A stretch of 42,377 nt of DNA from Collinsella sp. (GCA_019425005.1 JAHYYK010000015.1:1-42377), one strand, 5' to 3'; counted from the first letter of the stretch, positions 7,225 through 15,502 are shown. Numbers and translations are program-made. The notes: generated by a model not told the origin, from the sequence alone.

Positions 7225-7950
7225 AGGGCGGTCGTACTCGCCCTGCACACGGGGATGCGAATCGGCGAGGTCTGCGGCCTTCGGTGGTGCGATGTGGATT
7301 TCGAGACGGGCCTGATCTCGATCAGACACTCGGTGGCGTACGCGAAGGGAATGGGTTCGTTCATCAAGGACACCAAGACCCATGACGCCAGGGGTATCCC
7401 CATCGACCCGGTCGGCCTACTCCCCTTCCTGAAGGAGACCCACGAGATCGACTGCGGAAAGCTGCGCTTGCGCGGCCTTACCGGGGCGGTCGAGATCGGG
7501 GACTGCTACATCCTGTCGGAGCCGGGCGCGACCTTCGCGACGACAAGCTATATCCGCAGGGCGTTCAAGACGTTCTCGGAGACCAACGGCCTCATGGGCA
7601 CCAACGACGAGCTGATCACGTTCCACGGCCTTCGCCACACGTTCGCAACGCAGTGGATCCGCCAAGGCGGCGATATCAAGGCGCTCCAATCGATCCTCGG
7701 CCACAAGGACGCCATGGCGACGCTCAACGTCTACGCCGACATCGAGCCCATCTCCAAAATCCATAACATGCTGCGCGCCACGCCGTGCCTTTGGCGCGGG
7801 CACCTCGGGCCGAGGGTCAATCCGGGTCCCATGTTCCAACAGAGGATCCAGGAGTCCATCGAGACGCTCCAGGCGTTCGGCTACGGCATCACCGAGCCGG
7901 ACGACCGAAATATCGCCATACGCGACGTGAAGACGAACAGTTGGCTCTAG
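7225..7950 (+). pseudogene. 5'-truncated tyrosine recombinase (phage-type integrase)
   Basis: The reading frame opens right after the regulator stop codon and begins inside the integrase catalytic domain with AVVLALHTGMRIGEVCGLRW. It includes the first catalytic Arg, a candidate Lys in IKDTKT, the H-x-x-R box HGLRHTFA, GHKD, and the candidate nucleophile Tyr in NVYADI. The N-terminal arm-binding and core-binding domains are missing. A caller would begin at the ATG at 7255 (231 aa). The C-terminal 60 residues after the Tyr are longer than usual. It is best read as a remnant of an integrated element. Confidence 0.8.
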
Positions 7951-8006
7951 CTCACCGAGTACGCGGCAGTGCTGGGCCCATCCCAACTGAGGTCACGGTG
8001 GTCCGA

Positions 8007-8050
8007 TAGGGGCGCCGCCCGCGGCATGCGCCGCGGAGCGGTATCCCCTA
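8007..8050. repeat. Large palindrome after the integrase remnant
   Basis: Perfect CCGCGGC (8019-8025) and GCCGCGG (8030-8036) arms have a 4-nt loop. They are enclosed by TAGGGG (8007-8012) and CCCCTA (8045-8050). No T-run follows. The gap 7951-8345 holds this palindrome, a second hairpin, the repeat copy and a small dyad before the ACT gene; no coding sequence is supported. Confidence 0.6.
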
Positions 8051-8067
8051 CCGAAGGGCGGGGATGC

Positions 8068-8101
8068 CCTCCGCTTCCAGTTCGGAATCAGCCGTCGGAG
8101 G
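8068..8101. repeat. Hairpin heading dispersed repeat copy 2
   Basis: The arms CCTCCG (8068-8073) and CGGAGG (8096-8101) enclose a smaller TTCC/GGAA stem (8075-8078 with 8084-8087). It occupies the same position relative to the 64-bp module as the unrelated hairpin at 860-890. Confidence 0.5.
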
Positions 8102-8165
8102 CGTTCGGCTGACTGCGGGAACGGCCTGTCCGCTCAATGTGTTCGGCTGAGATCGGAAATCAACC
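8102..8165 (+). repeat. Dispersed 64-bp intergenic repeat, copy 2
   Basis: It matches 890-953 with three mismatches in 64 bp. GTTCGGCTGA occurs at 8103-8112 and again at 8141-8150. It sits between the integrase remnant and the ACT-domain gene. Confidence 0.75.
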
Positions 8166-8276
8166 CAACACGAGCCGGACACGCGCCAGACGGCTCTTCC
8201 CCGTGCGGCCTTCCCCCTTACGCTCATGTTGCAGGCATGTAACGCCGCAGCGAGCGCGCCTTTTTTGCGCCAGACA

Positions 8277-8299
8277 GGTACAATGATGAACACTGTACC
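8277..8299. promoter_or_regulatory. GGTACA-N11-TGTACC dyad upstream of the ACT gene
   Basis: The 6-bp arms lie at 8277-8282 and 8294-8299. The left arm overlaps a possible -10, TACAAT (8279-8284). No clear -35 is seen. It could be an operator for the ACT-citrate synthase pair. Confidence 0.35.
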
Positions 8300-8345
8300 G
8301 TAGCGGAGCGCCCCCGCGCGCCGCCAACACGCGAAAGGGTTTCCC

Positions 8346-8633
8346 ATGGCCGAGATCTCGTCCTCCCGCATCGTCATCACCGTCCTTGGCAAGAACCGCC
8401 CCGGCATTGTCGCCGGCGTCACCCGTGTTCTGGGCGAGGCCAACGTCGACATCCGCGACATTACGCAGTCCATTATCGAGGACATCTTCACCATGACTAT
8501 GCTGGCCGACACCGCCGAGTCCAAGCTCGACTTCGCCGAGCTGCAGAAGGCCCTGGCCGAGGCCGGCGAGCTTTCGGGCGTCAACGTGTCCATCCAGCGC
8601 GAGGACGTCTTTAACTTTATGTACCGCCTGTAG
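8346..8633 (+). CDS. ACT domain-containing protein (UPF0237 family)
   Basis: This 95-aa protein consists of ACT-type sequence. It opens with a beta strand (RIVITVLGKNRPGIVAGVT), followed by a helix and the DIRDITQSI strand typical of UPF0237 proteins. ACT domains bind amino acids or other small ligands and usually regulate metabolic enzymes. A free-standing one may bind a partner protein. The start is ATG with GAAAGGG about 6 nt upstream. Citrate synthase follows after 77 bp on the same strand with no terminator between, so a shared transcript is plausible. The ligand is unknown. Confidence 0.88.
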   Translation: MAEISSSRIVITVLGKNRPGIVAGVTRVLGEANVDIRDITQSIIEDIFTMTMLADTAESKLDFAELQKALAEAGELSGVNVSIQREDVFNFMYRL

Positions 8634-8710
8634 CGAACAAACCGCTCGGGGCAGCTTGACGTCATATCGTCCAAGCGCGCCGCCCCAAAGCGGACCGGAG
8701 AGGAGCGCGC

Positions 8711-10129
8711 ATGGCCTACGACGCCAAGAAAATCTACTACCGCTTCGACGATCACCTGAGCCGCCTGGTCTTGGATTACGAAGCGAGCCGCCAGATTTCG
8801 CCCGAAAGCGAAAACCTCTACCACGGCCTGCCGACCGCCCCGTACGACGAGGGCTTGTTCGTAGAGCACAACGTCAAGCGCGGCCTGCGCAATGCCGACG
8901 GCTCGGGCGTGGTCGCGGGTCTTACCCGCATCTCGGATGTGCACGGCTACAACAAGGTCGACGGAAAGGTCGTGCCCGATCAGGGCAAACTCACGCTTCG
9001 TGGCTACAGCATCGAGGATCTGGTCAACAACGCCCAGGCCGAGAACCGCTACGGTTACGAAGAGGTCGCCTATCTACTCATCACGGGCTCTCTACCCACC
9101 AAGGAAGAGCTTGACGGTTTTTGCGGACGCCTGGGTGCTTTTAGGCACCTGAGCGACGAATACGTCCGCCAGTTCCCCATGACCACGGTATCGTCGAGCA
9201 TCATGAATGTGCTTCAGCGCGCCGTGCTGCTGCTCTACGCCTTCGACGCCGAGCCCGACGCCATTACACCCGAGCACGAAATCGACGTTGCCATCTCCAT
9301 GCTCGCCCGTCTCCCCCGCATCGCCGCCTTCGCGCATATGGCCTCGGTCGCCAAGCGCCGCGGCTCCGAGGTTCATGTACCGCACCCCACACCCGGCCTC
9401 TCAACCGCCGAAACCATCCTGCAGGTCCTACGCGGCGGCATGGCGTTCACTCACGATGAGGCGATGCTGCTCGACGTGATGCTCATGTTGCATGCCGAGC
9501 ACGGCGGCGGTAACAACTCCACCTTTGCCTGTCGCGTGCTGTCATCTTCGGCAACCGATCCGTATTCCGCCTACGCGGCGGCTATCGGCTCGCTCAAGGG
9601 CCCGCGACACGGCGGCGCCAATGCCAAGGTCGTGTCCATGCACGAGGACATCCGTGCGCATGTCTCCAACTGGGAGGACGAGGACGAGGTCGCAGCCTAC
9701 CTGGGCAAGATTCTCGACAAGCAGGCCTTCGACGGCACGGGTCTCATCTACGGCATGGGCCACGCCGTCTACACGCTCAGCGACCCGCGCGCCGAGGTCT
9801 GCCGCCACTACGCACGTTCGCTCGCTGACAAGAAAGATCTGGGTGAGGAATTCGCTCTGATCGAGCGCATCGAGCGCCTGGCACCGCAGGTGATGCGCGA
9901 CCACGGCATGACCAAGCCCATCTGCGCCAACATCGACCTGTACACGGGCTTTATCTACAAGATGCTCGGCGTGCCCGAGACGCTCTTTACGCCGCTGTTC
10001 GCCGTCGCCCGCATGGCCGGCTGGTCGGCACACCGCATGGAAGAGCTCTTCTGCGCGCACCGCATTATTCGCCCGGCTTATCGCCCGGTTATCGAGCCGC
10101 TTGAGTACAAGCCGCTCGCCGACCGCTAG
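8711..10129 (+). CDS. gltA: Citrate synthase
   Basis: This enzyme condenses acetyl-CoA and oxaloacetate to citrate in the cytoplasm. It is 472 aa, slightly longer than the usual 370-430. The catalytic set is visible: H264 in HAEHGGGNNST, H351 in GMGHAVYTLSDPR and D409 in ANIDLYTGF. GPRHGGAN with H300 is the conserved CoA-site helix. The extra length is a 60-70 residue N-terminal extension. GAGAGGAG precedes the ATG. No other Krebs-cycle gene lies nearby, so a biosynthetic role toward 2-oxoglutarate and glutamate is likelier than a full cycle. A methylcitrate synthase activity cannot be excluded. Confidence 0.92.
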   Translation: MAYDAKKIYYRFDDHLSRLVLDYEASRQISPESENLYHGLPTAPYDEGLFVEHNVKRGLRNADGSGVVAGLTRISDVHGYNKVDGKVVPDQGKLTLRGYSIEDLVNNAQAENRYGYEEVAYLLITGSLPTKEELDGFCGRLGAFRHLSDEYVRQFPMTTVSSSIMNVLQRAVLLLYAFDAEPDAITPEHEIDVAISMLARLPRIAAFAHMASVAKRRGSEVHVPHPTPGLSTAETILQVLRGGMAFTHDEAMLLDVMLMLHAEHGGGNNSTFACRVLSSSATDPYSAYAAAIGSLKGPRHGGANAKVVSMHEDIRAHVSNWEDEDEVAAYLGKILDKQAFDGTGLIYGMGHAVYTLSDPRAEVCRHYARSLADKKDLGEEFALIERIERLAPQVMRDHGMTKPICANIDLYTGFIYKMLGVPETLFTPLFAVARMAGWSAHRMEELFCAHRIIRPAYRPVIEPLEYKPLADR

Positions 10130-10152
10130 GACGCGGACCGTTATAGAACCCG

Positions 10153-10190
10153 AGCGTGGCCAGAGCATCACCGCCCTCGGCCACGCTTTT
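10153..10190 (+). terminator. Terminator of the citrate synthase transcript
   Basis: A 9-bp stem AGCGTGGCC/GGCCACGCT (10153-10161 with 10179-10187) is followed by TTTTT. It lies 24 bp after the gltA stop. Confidence 0.85.
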
Positions 10191-10216
10191 TATGCCAGCA
10201 GAAAGGGCTGCATCAA

Positions 10217-11059
10217 ATGATTGTGTTTTCCGATATGGATGGAACGCTGTTGACGAGCGATAAGCAGATGAGCGATGCCACCTGGGCGATGCTCGACGAG
10301 CTCGCTCGACGCGGGATTGAATTTGTGCCCTGCACGGGACGTCCGCTGTCGGGCATCTTTGAGCCCATCCTCGCCCATCCCGCCGTGCACTATGCCGTTT
10401 GCGCCAATGGCGCCAGCGTCTGGCAGCTCGACGACGATGTGCCCAACGATGCCTCGCGCGCCACGTGCGTATTGAGCCGTCCGCTCGATTGCGGCATTGC
10501 CCATCGCATCCATCGCATCGCCGCCGGCCACGATGTGACCTTCGATATCTTCGCGGATGGGCGGTGCTTCCTCCCCCGCTCGCTCTACACGCGCCTGGAC
10601 GAATTCTGCGGCGGCGACCCCCATATCGCAGCCTCGCTCAAGCGCACACGAACACCGATCGACATGGATATCGACAGCAAGATCGACGAGGTCGAGACAC
10701 TCGAACGCATCGCCATGTACTGGCACGACCCGGCCGATCGCGACGCCATCGCGGCGGAGCTCGACACGCTCGGAGGCATTGAGGTCACGCGTTCGTACGC
10801 CATGAATATCGAGGTCATGGGCGAGGGCGCCACCAAGGGAACGGCCCTCACGTGGCTATGCGAGCACCTGGGCGAGCGTCTCGCCGACGCTTGGGCGTTC
10901 GGCGACAACATCAACGACATCCCCATGCTGCAGACAGCGGGCCACGGCATGGCCATGATCAACGGCGAACCCGAAGACCACGAGGCCGCCGACGCCATCA
11001 CCGAATACGACAACGACCACGACGGCGTCGCCCGCACCATCATGGCCGCCCTCGCCTAG
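10217..11059 (+). CDS. Cof-type HAD-superfamily phosphatase
   Basis: This 280-aa haloacid dehalogenase-type hydrolase carries motif I DMDGTLL with D6 and D8, motif II CTGRP near residue 40, a lysine in GEGATKGTAL near 200, and motif IV GDNINDIPML near 235. The C2B cap lies between motifs II and III. This is the Cof/YidA branch, which removes phosphate from sugar phosphates, flavin or cofactor intermediates. The exact substrate cannot be read from sequence. It follows the gltA terminator and is probably transcribed alone. A second Cof-type enzyme is encoded convergently at 11170. Confidence 0.9.
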   Translation: MIVFSDMDGTLLTSDKQMSDATWAMLDELARRGIEFVPCTGRPLSGIFEPILAHPAVHYAVCANGASVWQLDDDVPNDASRATCVLSRPLDCGIAHRIHRIAAGHDVTFDIFADGRCFLPRSLYTRLDEFCGGDPHIAASLKRTRTPIDMDIDSKIDEVETLERIAMYWHDPADRDAIAAELDTLGGIEVTRSYAMNIEVMGEGATKGTALTWLCEHLGERLADAWAFGDNINDIPMLQTAGHGMAMINGEPEDHEAADAITEYDNDHDGVARTIMAALA

Positions 11060-11094
11060 CAGCATCAACCCGGCAGGGTAGCTAAGTAGTCGTT

Positions 11095-11132
11095 GGGGAC
11101 ACTCCTCGCGGGGCGCCGCAAAGACTGTCCCC
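11095..11132. repeat. GGGGACA/TGTCCCC inverted repeat between convergent genes
   Basis: The 7-bp arms lie at 11095-11101 and 11126-11132 with a GC-rich 24-nt loop. It sits between two convergent HAD genes and lacks a T-run on either side. It belongs with the other GTCCCC-stem elements in this window. Confidence 0.5.
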
Positions 11133-11169
11133 GGCTGCCGACAGAAAAGGAACGTCTCCATCTGCCGAA

Positions 11170-11964
11170 TTAGGCGAGACTCTCCAGCACGCGACGAAGC
11201 TCCTGCTGAACGGCGTGGTCGCGGTTGCAGCCTACGACGCGATCGGCAACCGCTTTGAGCGCGGGGCGCGCGTTTTCCATCGCGCAGCCCGTGCCGACAA
11301 AGCGAATGATCTCGTAGTCGTTCATCGAGTCGCCAAACGCCATGACCTCGTCGCGTCCAATGCCGTAGTGTTCCGCGAGCTGCGCGATGCCCGAGGCCTT
11401 CGACACACCGGGCTGCATAGCATCGATCCACGCGTTGCCCGAAGGCGCAAAAGTAAAGAGCTGACCAAGTTCGCGCTGTAGCACGTAGGCGCTGTCCATA
11501 ACGACACCGTCATCGCAAAAGATACTCGCCTTGATGATATTTACGCTGGGATCGGGCAGCTCCCAAATACGCTCGGCATTGGGAAGGTCCTTATCGACCT
11601 CACGCACGAACTTGCACTCGTCATCGAGCAGGAAGGACTTGGTTCGGTCAAAGAGCGCAAGATGCAGATTGGGAAACGTCGCGACTGCTTGGGCGAGCTT
11701 TCGAATCGCCAGGTGCGAATACACCTCACGGTCTACCATTTTGCCGTCGGCGTAGACCTGGGCACCGTTAGCGGCGACAAAGTCCATCTTGTCGCGAACG
11801 GGCGCAAAGAACTCGCACAGGCGATCGTAGCGGCGACCTGACGATGCGGCAAAATGCACGCCATGCTCGTGTAGCGCCAGAATCAGTTCGTAGGTCTCGG
11901 GAGGCACCTGGCTGTTTTCGTCAAGCAACGTGCCGTCCATATCGGATGCAATCAGTTTAAACAT
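11170..11964 (-). CDS. Cof-type HAD-superfamily phosphatase
   Basis: This 264-aa HAD hydrolase has motif I DMDGTLLDE (D8 and D10), motif II SSGRR near 40, a candidate motif III lysine in GVSKASGI near 188, and motif IV GDSMNDYEII near 212. It is only a distant relative of the enzyme at 10217, so it is not a recent duplication. The start ATG at 11964 has AAGGGAGC with 6-nt spacing. That ribosome binding site is the 3' arm of a long leader hairpin (11970-12031), suggesting control of translation. Substrate unknown, probably a sugar phosphate or cofactor phosphate. Confidence 0.9.
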   Translation of the reverse strand: MFKLIASDMDGTLLDENSQVPPETYELILALHEHGVHFAASSGRRYDRLCEFFAPVRDKMDFVAANGAQVYADGKMVDREVYSHLAIRKLAQAVATFPNLHLALFDRTKSFLLDDECKFVREVDKDLPNAERIWELPDPSVNIIKASIFCDDGVVMDSAYVLQRELGQLFTFAPSGNAWIDAMQPGVSKASGIAQLAEHYGIGRDEVMAFGDSMNDYEIIRFVGTGCAMENARPALKAVADRVVGCNRDHAVQQELRRVLESLA

Positions 11965-11969
11965 GGAAA

Positions 11970-12031
11970 AGCTCCCTTCGGACTTGTTGGAATCGAACGT
12001 GTATCCAATTCCAACGTACCCAAAGGGAGCT
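11970..12031 (-). promoter_or_regulatory. Leader hairpin that sequesters the ribosome binding site
   Basis: On the minus-strand transcript, AGCTCCCTT (complement of 12023-12031) pairs perfectly with AAGGGAGCT (complement of 11970-11978), which contains the ribosome binding site. An inner 8-bp stem, GTTGGAAT/ATTCCAAC (11986-11993 with 12008-12015), is in exact register. The structure would hide the start region of the HAD gene. A ligand, protein or temperature switch is possible; a DNA operator is the alternative. Confidence 0.55.
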
Positions 12032-12170
12032 CAGGTAAGACTCCGCGGGCGCAAACGTTACAAGGACCTAGCAAATAGCTCACGCGCGTCAGAGGTCCCA
12101 CGGTCGCAGCGTCAGGCAACACGTCAAAGAGTGTCGCAGGCGACTAGACGTTTAAGAACGTCCCCGATGA

Positions 12171-13991
12171 CTAGTCGGCGTAGGTGAAGGTTGTGACGTC
12201 GAACATGCCCTCGGGGCGGATGCGGAGCGTCGGGATAACCGGCAGGGGCAGGAAGATGATGCCCATGATGGGGTCGAGCGGCGGCTCGATGCCCATGGCG
12301 CGCGCCTTGACCATAAAGTCGTCGTGCTGCGCGGCGACATCCTCGGCCGTGCCTTCGCTCATCAGACCGCCGAGCGCCAGCGGAATGCGCGCCACGACCT
12401 CGCCGTTGCGCACCAGCACGTGACCACCCTGGCCCACAGCCTCAACAGCAGCCATCATATCGGCAGCGTTATCACCCACGACGCACACGTTGTGCGAGTC
12501 GTGGCCGATCGTGGAGGCGATGGCACCGCCTGTGATGGTGAAGCCACGCACCCAGCCGCGACCGATATGCTTGCCGACCAGGCCCAGGCCAGCGGGGCCA
12601 TCGCCGTCGGCGCCCTCGGCCTGCAACGACACGCCGCGGCCATGGCGCTCGATCAGCATAATGCGACGCAGGCCCTCGGCGCTCTCGGGGCGAGCCATAC
12701 CCGTGATGGCCTTACCCGGCACCACGTCAATCACGGCCTCGCCCGGCTTAAAGGCATAGTCGAATACGTCGAGCGAAAGCTTCGGCAGCTTAACGGACGC
12801 GCGCAGCTCGTCGGCAAGGGCTGCGACCTCGGCCATCTCGGGTGCGATCTCGCCCACAAAGGTGCCGTCCTGCGCCACCAGAGCACCGGCGGCGTATACG
12901 CGACGCGGAGCCGTGGCAAACGTCAGGTCATTGAGCACCAGCAGGTCGGCACGCTTGCCCGGGGCGATGGCGCCACGCAGTTCGTGCGGGTCGCGGCAGC
13001 CGTGATCCAGGCCAAACGCCTCAGCCGTGGAAAGGGACGCCATGGAGATAGCGACCACCGGGTCGATACCGGCCTCAATCGCCACGCGGCAGGCGTTGTC
13101 GATCATGCCGGACGCAAGCGCATCGGAAGGAGCGCGGTCGTCGGTCGCAAAGCAGCAACGGCGGGCACGGGCAGGATTCTCCAGCAGCATCGGCGACAGG
13201 TTGGCCAGGTCATGGCTGCACGTACCCTCGCGCAGCATCACATACATGCCGCGGGACAGCTTGTCGAGCGCCTCCTCGGGAATCGTCGACTCGTGGTCGG
13301 CGATAATGCCCGCTGCGGCATAGGCGTTGAGGTCCATACCGGCAACGAGCGGCGCGTGACCGTCAACCTGCTTGGACGGCGTCTGGTTGGCAGCGTCGAT
13401 TCGAGCGCAGGTCTCGGGATCGGCCATAAAGACGCCCGGCAGGTTCATCATCTCGCCCAGGCCAAAGACATCGCCCGGATGCTCGGCAAAAAACGCCTGC
13501 ATGTCAGCGGCGGTAATCACAGCGCCTGCTTGCTCATCGGGCAGCGCGGGCACGCACGAGGGCATCATGTACTTGATGGAAATGGGCGCGCGACGGCCGT
13601 CCTCGATCATAAAGCGCAGGCCGTCCAGGCCGGAAACGTTGGCGATCTCGTGGCTGTCGGCAATGGCAGTGGTGGTACCGCGCGTCGCCGCCATGCGCGC
13701 ATACTCGGCAGGGCGGATGTTCGAAGACTCGATATGCAAGTGTCCGTCAATAAAACCGGGGGCAAGATAGCGGCCCTGGCAATCGATGACCTCGGCAGCC
13801 TCATACGTACCGGCGGCATCGTCGCGACCATCGTAGAGCACACCGACGATCACGCCATCCTTGACGGCAACGCTACCGGGCGCCACGCGCTGGCCGTACA
13901 CATCGACAATCTGTGCGTTGGCAAACAGCGTGTCAACGGGCACACGACCCTCGGCGGCCTCGATCACAGATCTCATGACCTCAACGGACAT
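12171..13991 (-). CDS. ade: Adenine deaminase
   Basis: This is a metal-dependent amidohydrolase that converts adenine to hypoxanthine and ammonia in purine salvage. At 606 aa it has the family's normal length. The metal-binding box DGHLHIESS lies near residue 90. Further on are TTAIADSHEIANVSG, the CFATDDRAP box, and the C-terminal domain motif GHDSHNVCVVG typical of Ade enzymes. The start at 13991 follows AAAGGAG with a 5-nt gap. The reading frame stays open upstream to 14204, but that part lies in an inverted repeat and is not coding. It links functionally to the molybdenum-hydroxylase maturation genes at 32837-36147 if their target is a purine hydroxylase. Confidence 0.95.
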   Translation of the reverse strand: MSVEVMRSVIEAAEGRVPVDTLFANAQIVDVYGQRVAPGSVAVKDGVIVGVLYDGRDDAAGTYEAAEVIDCQGRYLAPGFIDGHLHIESSNIRPAEYARMAATRGTTTAIADSHEIANVSGLDGLRFMIEDGRRAPISIKYMMPSCVPALPDEQAGAVITAADMQAFFAEHPGDVFGLGEMMNLPGVFMADPETCARIDAANQTPSKQVDGHAPLVAGMDLNAYAAAGIIADHESTIPEEALDKLSRGMYVMLREGTCSHDLANLSPMLLENPARARRCCFATDDRAPSDALASGMIDNACRVAIEAGIDPVVAISMASLSTAEAFGLDHGCRDPHELRGAIAPGKRADLLVLNDLTFATAPRRVYAAGALVAQDGTFVGEIAPEMAEVAALADELRASVKLPKLSLDVFDYAFKPGEAVIDVVPGKAITGMARPESAEGLRRIMLIERHGRGVSLQAEGADGDGPAGLGLVGKHIGRGWVRGFTITGGAIASTIGHDSHNVCVVGDNAADMMAAVEAVGQGGHVLVRNGEVVARIPLALGGLMSEGTAEDVAAQHDDFMVKARAMGIEPPLDPIMGIIFLPLPVIPTLRIRPEGMFDVTTFTYAD

Positions 13992-14117
13992 ACATACTCC
14001 TTTAACCGTAGAAAAAAGCTGCGGAGCGGACAGGCCTTCACCGCAGCAAACCAATAGCCATTGTATGCCCAAAAGGAGGCCGCCGATAACACCCCTTCCG
14101 CTTAACGGCACTGCCAA

Positions 14118-14204
14118 ATGATCCCTTGGGGACGGAGGAAAACGGATCACCGGGCCAAACCGACCCCCTCGGTGATCCGTTTTCCTCCGTCCCCAAGGGA
14201 TCAT
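14118..14204. repeat. 35-bp perfect inverted repeat
   Basis: The arms 14118-14152 and 14170-14204 are perfectly complementary over 35 bp with a 17-nt loop. The arms contain TTGGGGACGGAGG. It lies between the tyrS terminator and the ade leader. It is far longer than needed for termination and resembles a palindromic mobile or repetitive unit. Confidence 0.9.
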
Positions 14205-14211
14205 CTAAAAA

Positions 14212-14240
14212 GGCCGCAGTCGGGAATCCCGGCTGCGGCC
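14212..14240 (-). terminator. Terminator of tyrS
   Basis: A 13-bp stem with one mismatch (14212-14224 with 14228-14240) and a 3-nt loop is followed on the minus strand by TTTTTAG. It is 29 bp past the tyrS stop. Confidence 0.85.
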
Positions 14241-14269
14241 CTATTGCACATGTTAGGTTGACCTACTTG

Positions 14270-15481
14270 CTAGACCAACTTAAAGCCCTTGCGCTTGCCT
14301 ACGGAGAGGGTGTCGCCCAGCTTGAGGGCGCTGGGGTCGATGTTGTAGCTCTTGGGAGCCACGGCCTTGCCATTGATCTTGACGCCGCCGCCGTCGATGT
14401 CGCGACGGGCCTGGCCGGCGCTGGCCGAAAGGCCCAGGTCCTTGAGCAGACCGGCGAGGTAGATCTGGCCCTCGTCGTTAACAGTCAGCTCAACATGCTT
14501 CTCGGGGAAGTCGGCGAGCTGGCCCTCCTTGAACACGCGGTCGAACTCGGCCTGAGCCTCGTCGCCGGCACCGGCGCCGTGGTAGGTGTCGCACAGGTCG
14601 CGGCCCAGAGCGCGCTTGAGCTCATAGGGATCGGCGGAACCGTCAGCCAGGGCGGCGTCAATCTTGTCGACCTCGGCCGGGGTGAGCGAGCTCGCCAGGC
14701 GGTAGTACTTACCGATCATCTCGTCGGGGATGGACATGGTCTTGCCGAACATATCCTTGGGCGTATCGGTCAGGCCGATGTAGTTACCGTAGGACTTGGA
14801 CATCTTACGGACGCCATCGGTGCCCTCGAGCAGCGGCATGGTGAGCGCGATCTGGGGCTCCATGCCCATCTTCTCCATGAGCTCACGGCCGGCGAGCAGG
14901 TTGAAGAGCTGATCGGTGCCGCCCATTTCCACGTCGGCCTTGATCTGCACGGAGTCGTAAGCCTGCATCACGGGATACAGGAACTCATGCAGGGCGATCG
15001 GCGTCTGGGACTGGTAGCGCTTGGTAAAGTCGTCGCGCTCGAGAATACGGGCGACGGTGAACTTGGAGCACACCTGCAGCAGGCCGGCCAGATCCATCGA
15101 CAAGATCCAGTCGCCGTTGTGCACGATGGTGGTCTTCTCGGGATCCAGGATCTTCATGGCCTGGCTCACGTAGGTCTCGGCGTTGGCCTCGATCTGCTCC
15201 TGCGAAAGCTGCGGGCGGGTGGAGTTCTTGCCCGAAGGATCGCCAATCAGCGCGGTACCGTTGCCGATGATGAGGGTGACGTTGTGGCCCAGGTCCTGGA
15301 ACTGACGCATCTTGCGCAGCGGCACGGCGTGGCCCAGGTGCAGGTCGGGGCTGGTGGGATCGACGCCGAGCTTGATGTTGAGGGGCTCGCCCTTCTCAAG
15401 CTTCTTGCGAAGGTCGGCCTCGGGGACGATCTGCGCGGCGCCCGAGGTGATGATACGCATTTGCTCGTCAACAGACAGCAT
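14270..15481 (-). CDS. tyrS: Tyrosyl-tRNA synthetase
   Basis: This class I aminoacyl-tRNA synthetase charges tRNA-Tyr. It is 403 aa. The HIGH-type motif is HLGH (48-51), the tyrosine and ATP site includes GGTDQ (187-191), and KMSKS lies at 226-230. The C-terminal S4-like RNA-binding domain spans about 340-403. LRKMRQF after HIGH is typical of the TyrRS group often called type 2 or TyrZ. AAAGGAGG precedes the ATG. It lies downstream of the U32 gene, with a leader hairpin between them and its own terminator. No T-box motif is seen in the short upstream gap. Confidence 0.96.
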   Translation of the reverse strand: MLSVDEQMRIITSGAAQIVPEADLRKKLEKGEPLNIKLGVDPTSPDLHLGHAVPLRKMRQFQDLGHNVTLIIGNGTALIGDPSGKNSTRPQLSQEQIEANAETYVSQAMKILDPEKTTIVHNGDWILSMDLAGLLQVCSKFTVARILERDDFTKRYQSQTPIALHEFLYPVMQAYDSVQIKADVEMGGTDQLFNLLAGRELMEKMGMEPQIALTMPLLEGTDGVRKMSKSYGNYIGLTDTPKDMFGKTMSIPDEMIGKYYRLASSLTPAEVDKIDAALADGSADPYELKRALGRDLCDTYHGAGAGDEAQAEFDRVFKEGQLADFPEKHVELTVNDEGQIYLAGLLKDLGLSASAGQARRDIDGGGVKINGKAVAPKSYNIDPSALKLGDTLSVGKRKGFKLV

Positions 15482-15502
15482 TGGGTATCCTCCTTTTGCT
15501 AT

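Noticed and set aside
8048..8944. 298-codon minus-strand frame
   Set aside because: It crosses the repeat copy and is antisense to the ACT and citrate synthase genes. Its terminal peptide resembles a frame at 695-955 only because both cross the 64-bp repeat.
12324..14057. 577-codon open frame on the plus strand opposite adenine deaminase
   Set aside because: It is antisense to a full-length, motif-complete ade gene. The composition (His/Gly/Arg/Ala-rich) is typical of GC-rich shadow frames, and no domain is recognised.
13992..14204. N-terminal extension of adenine deaminase to 14204
   Set aside because: The added 71 residues come from the inverted repeat and leader. The internal ATG at 13991 has a strong ribosome binding site and gives the normal family length.
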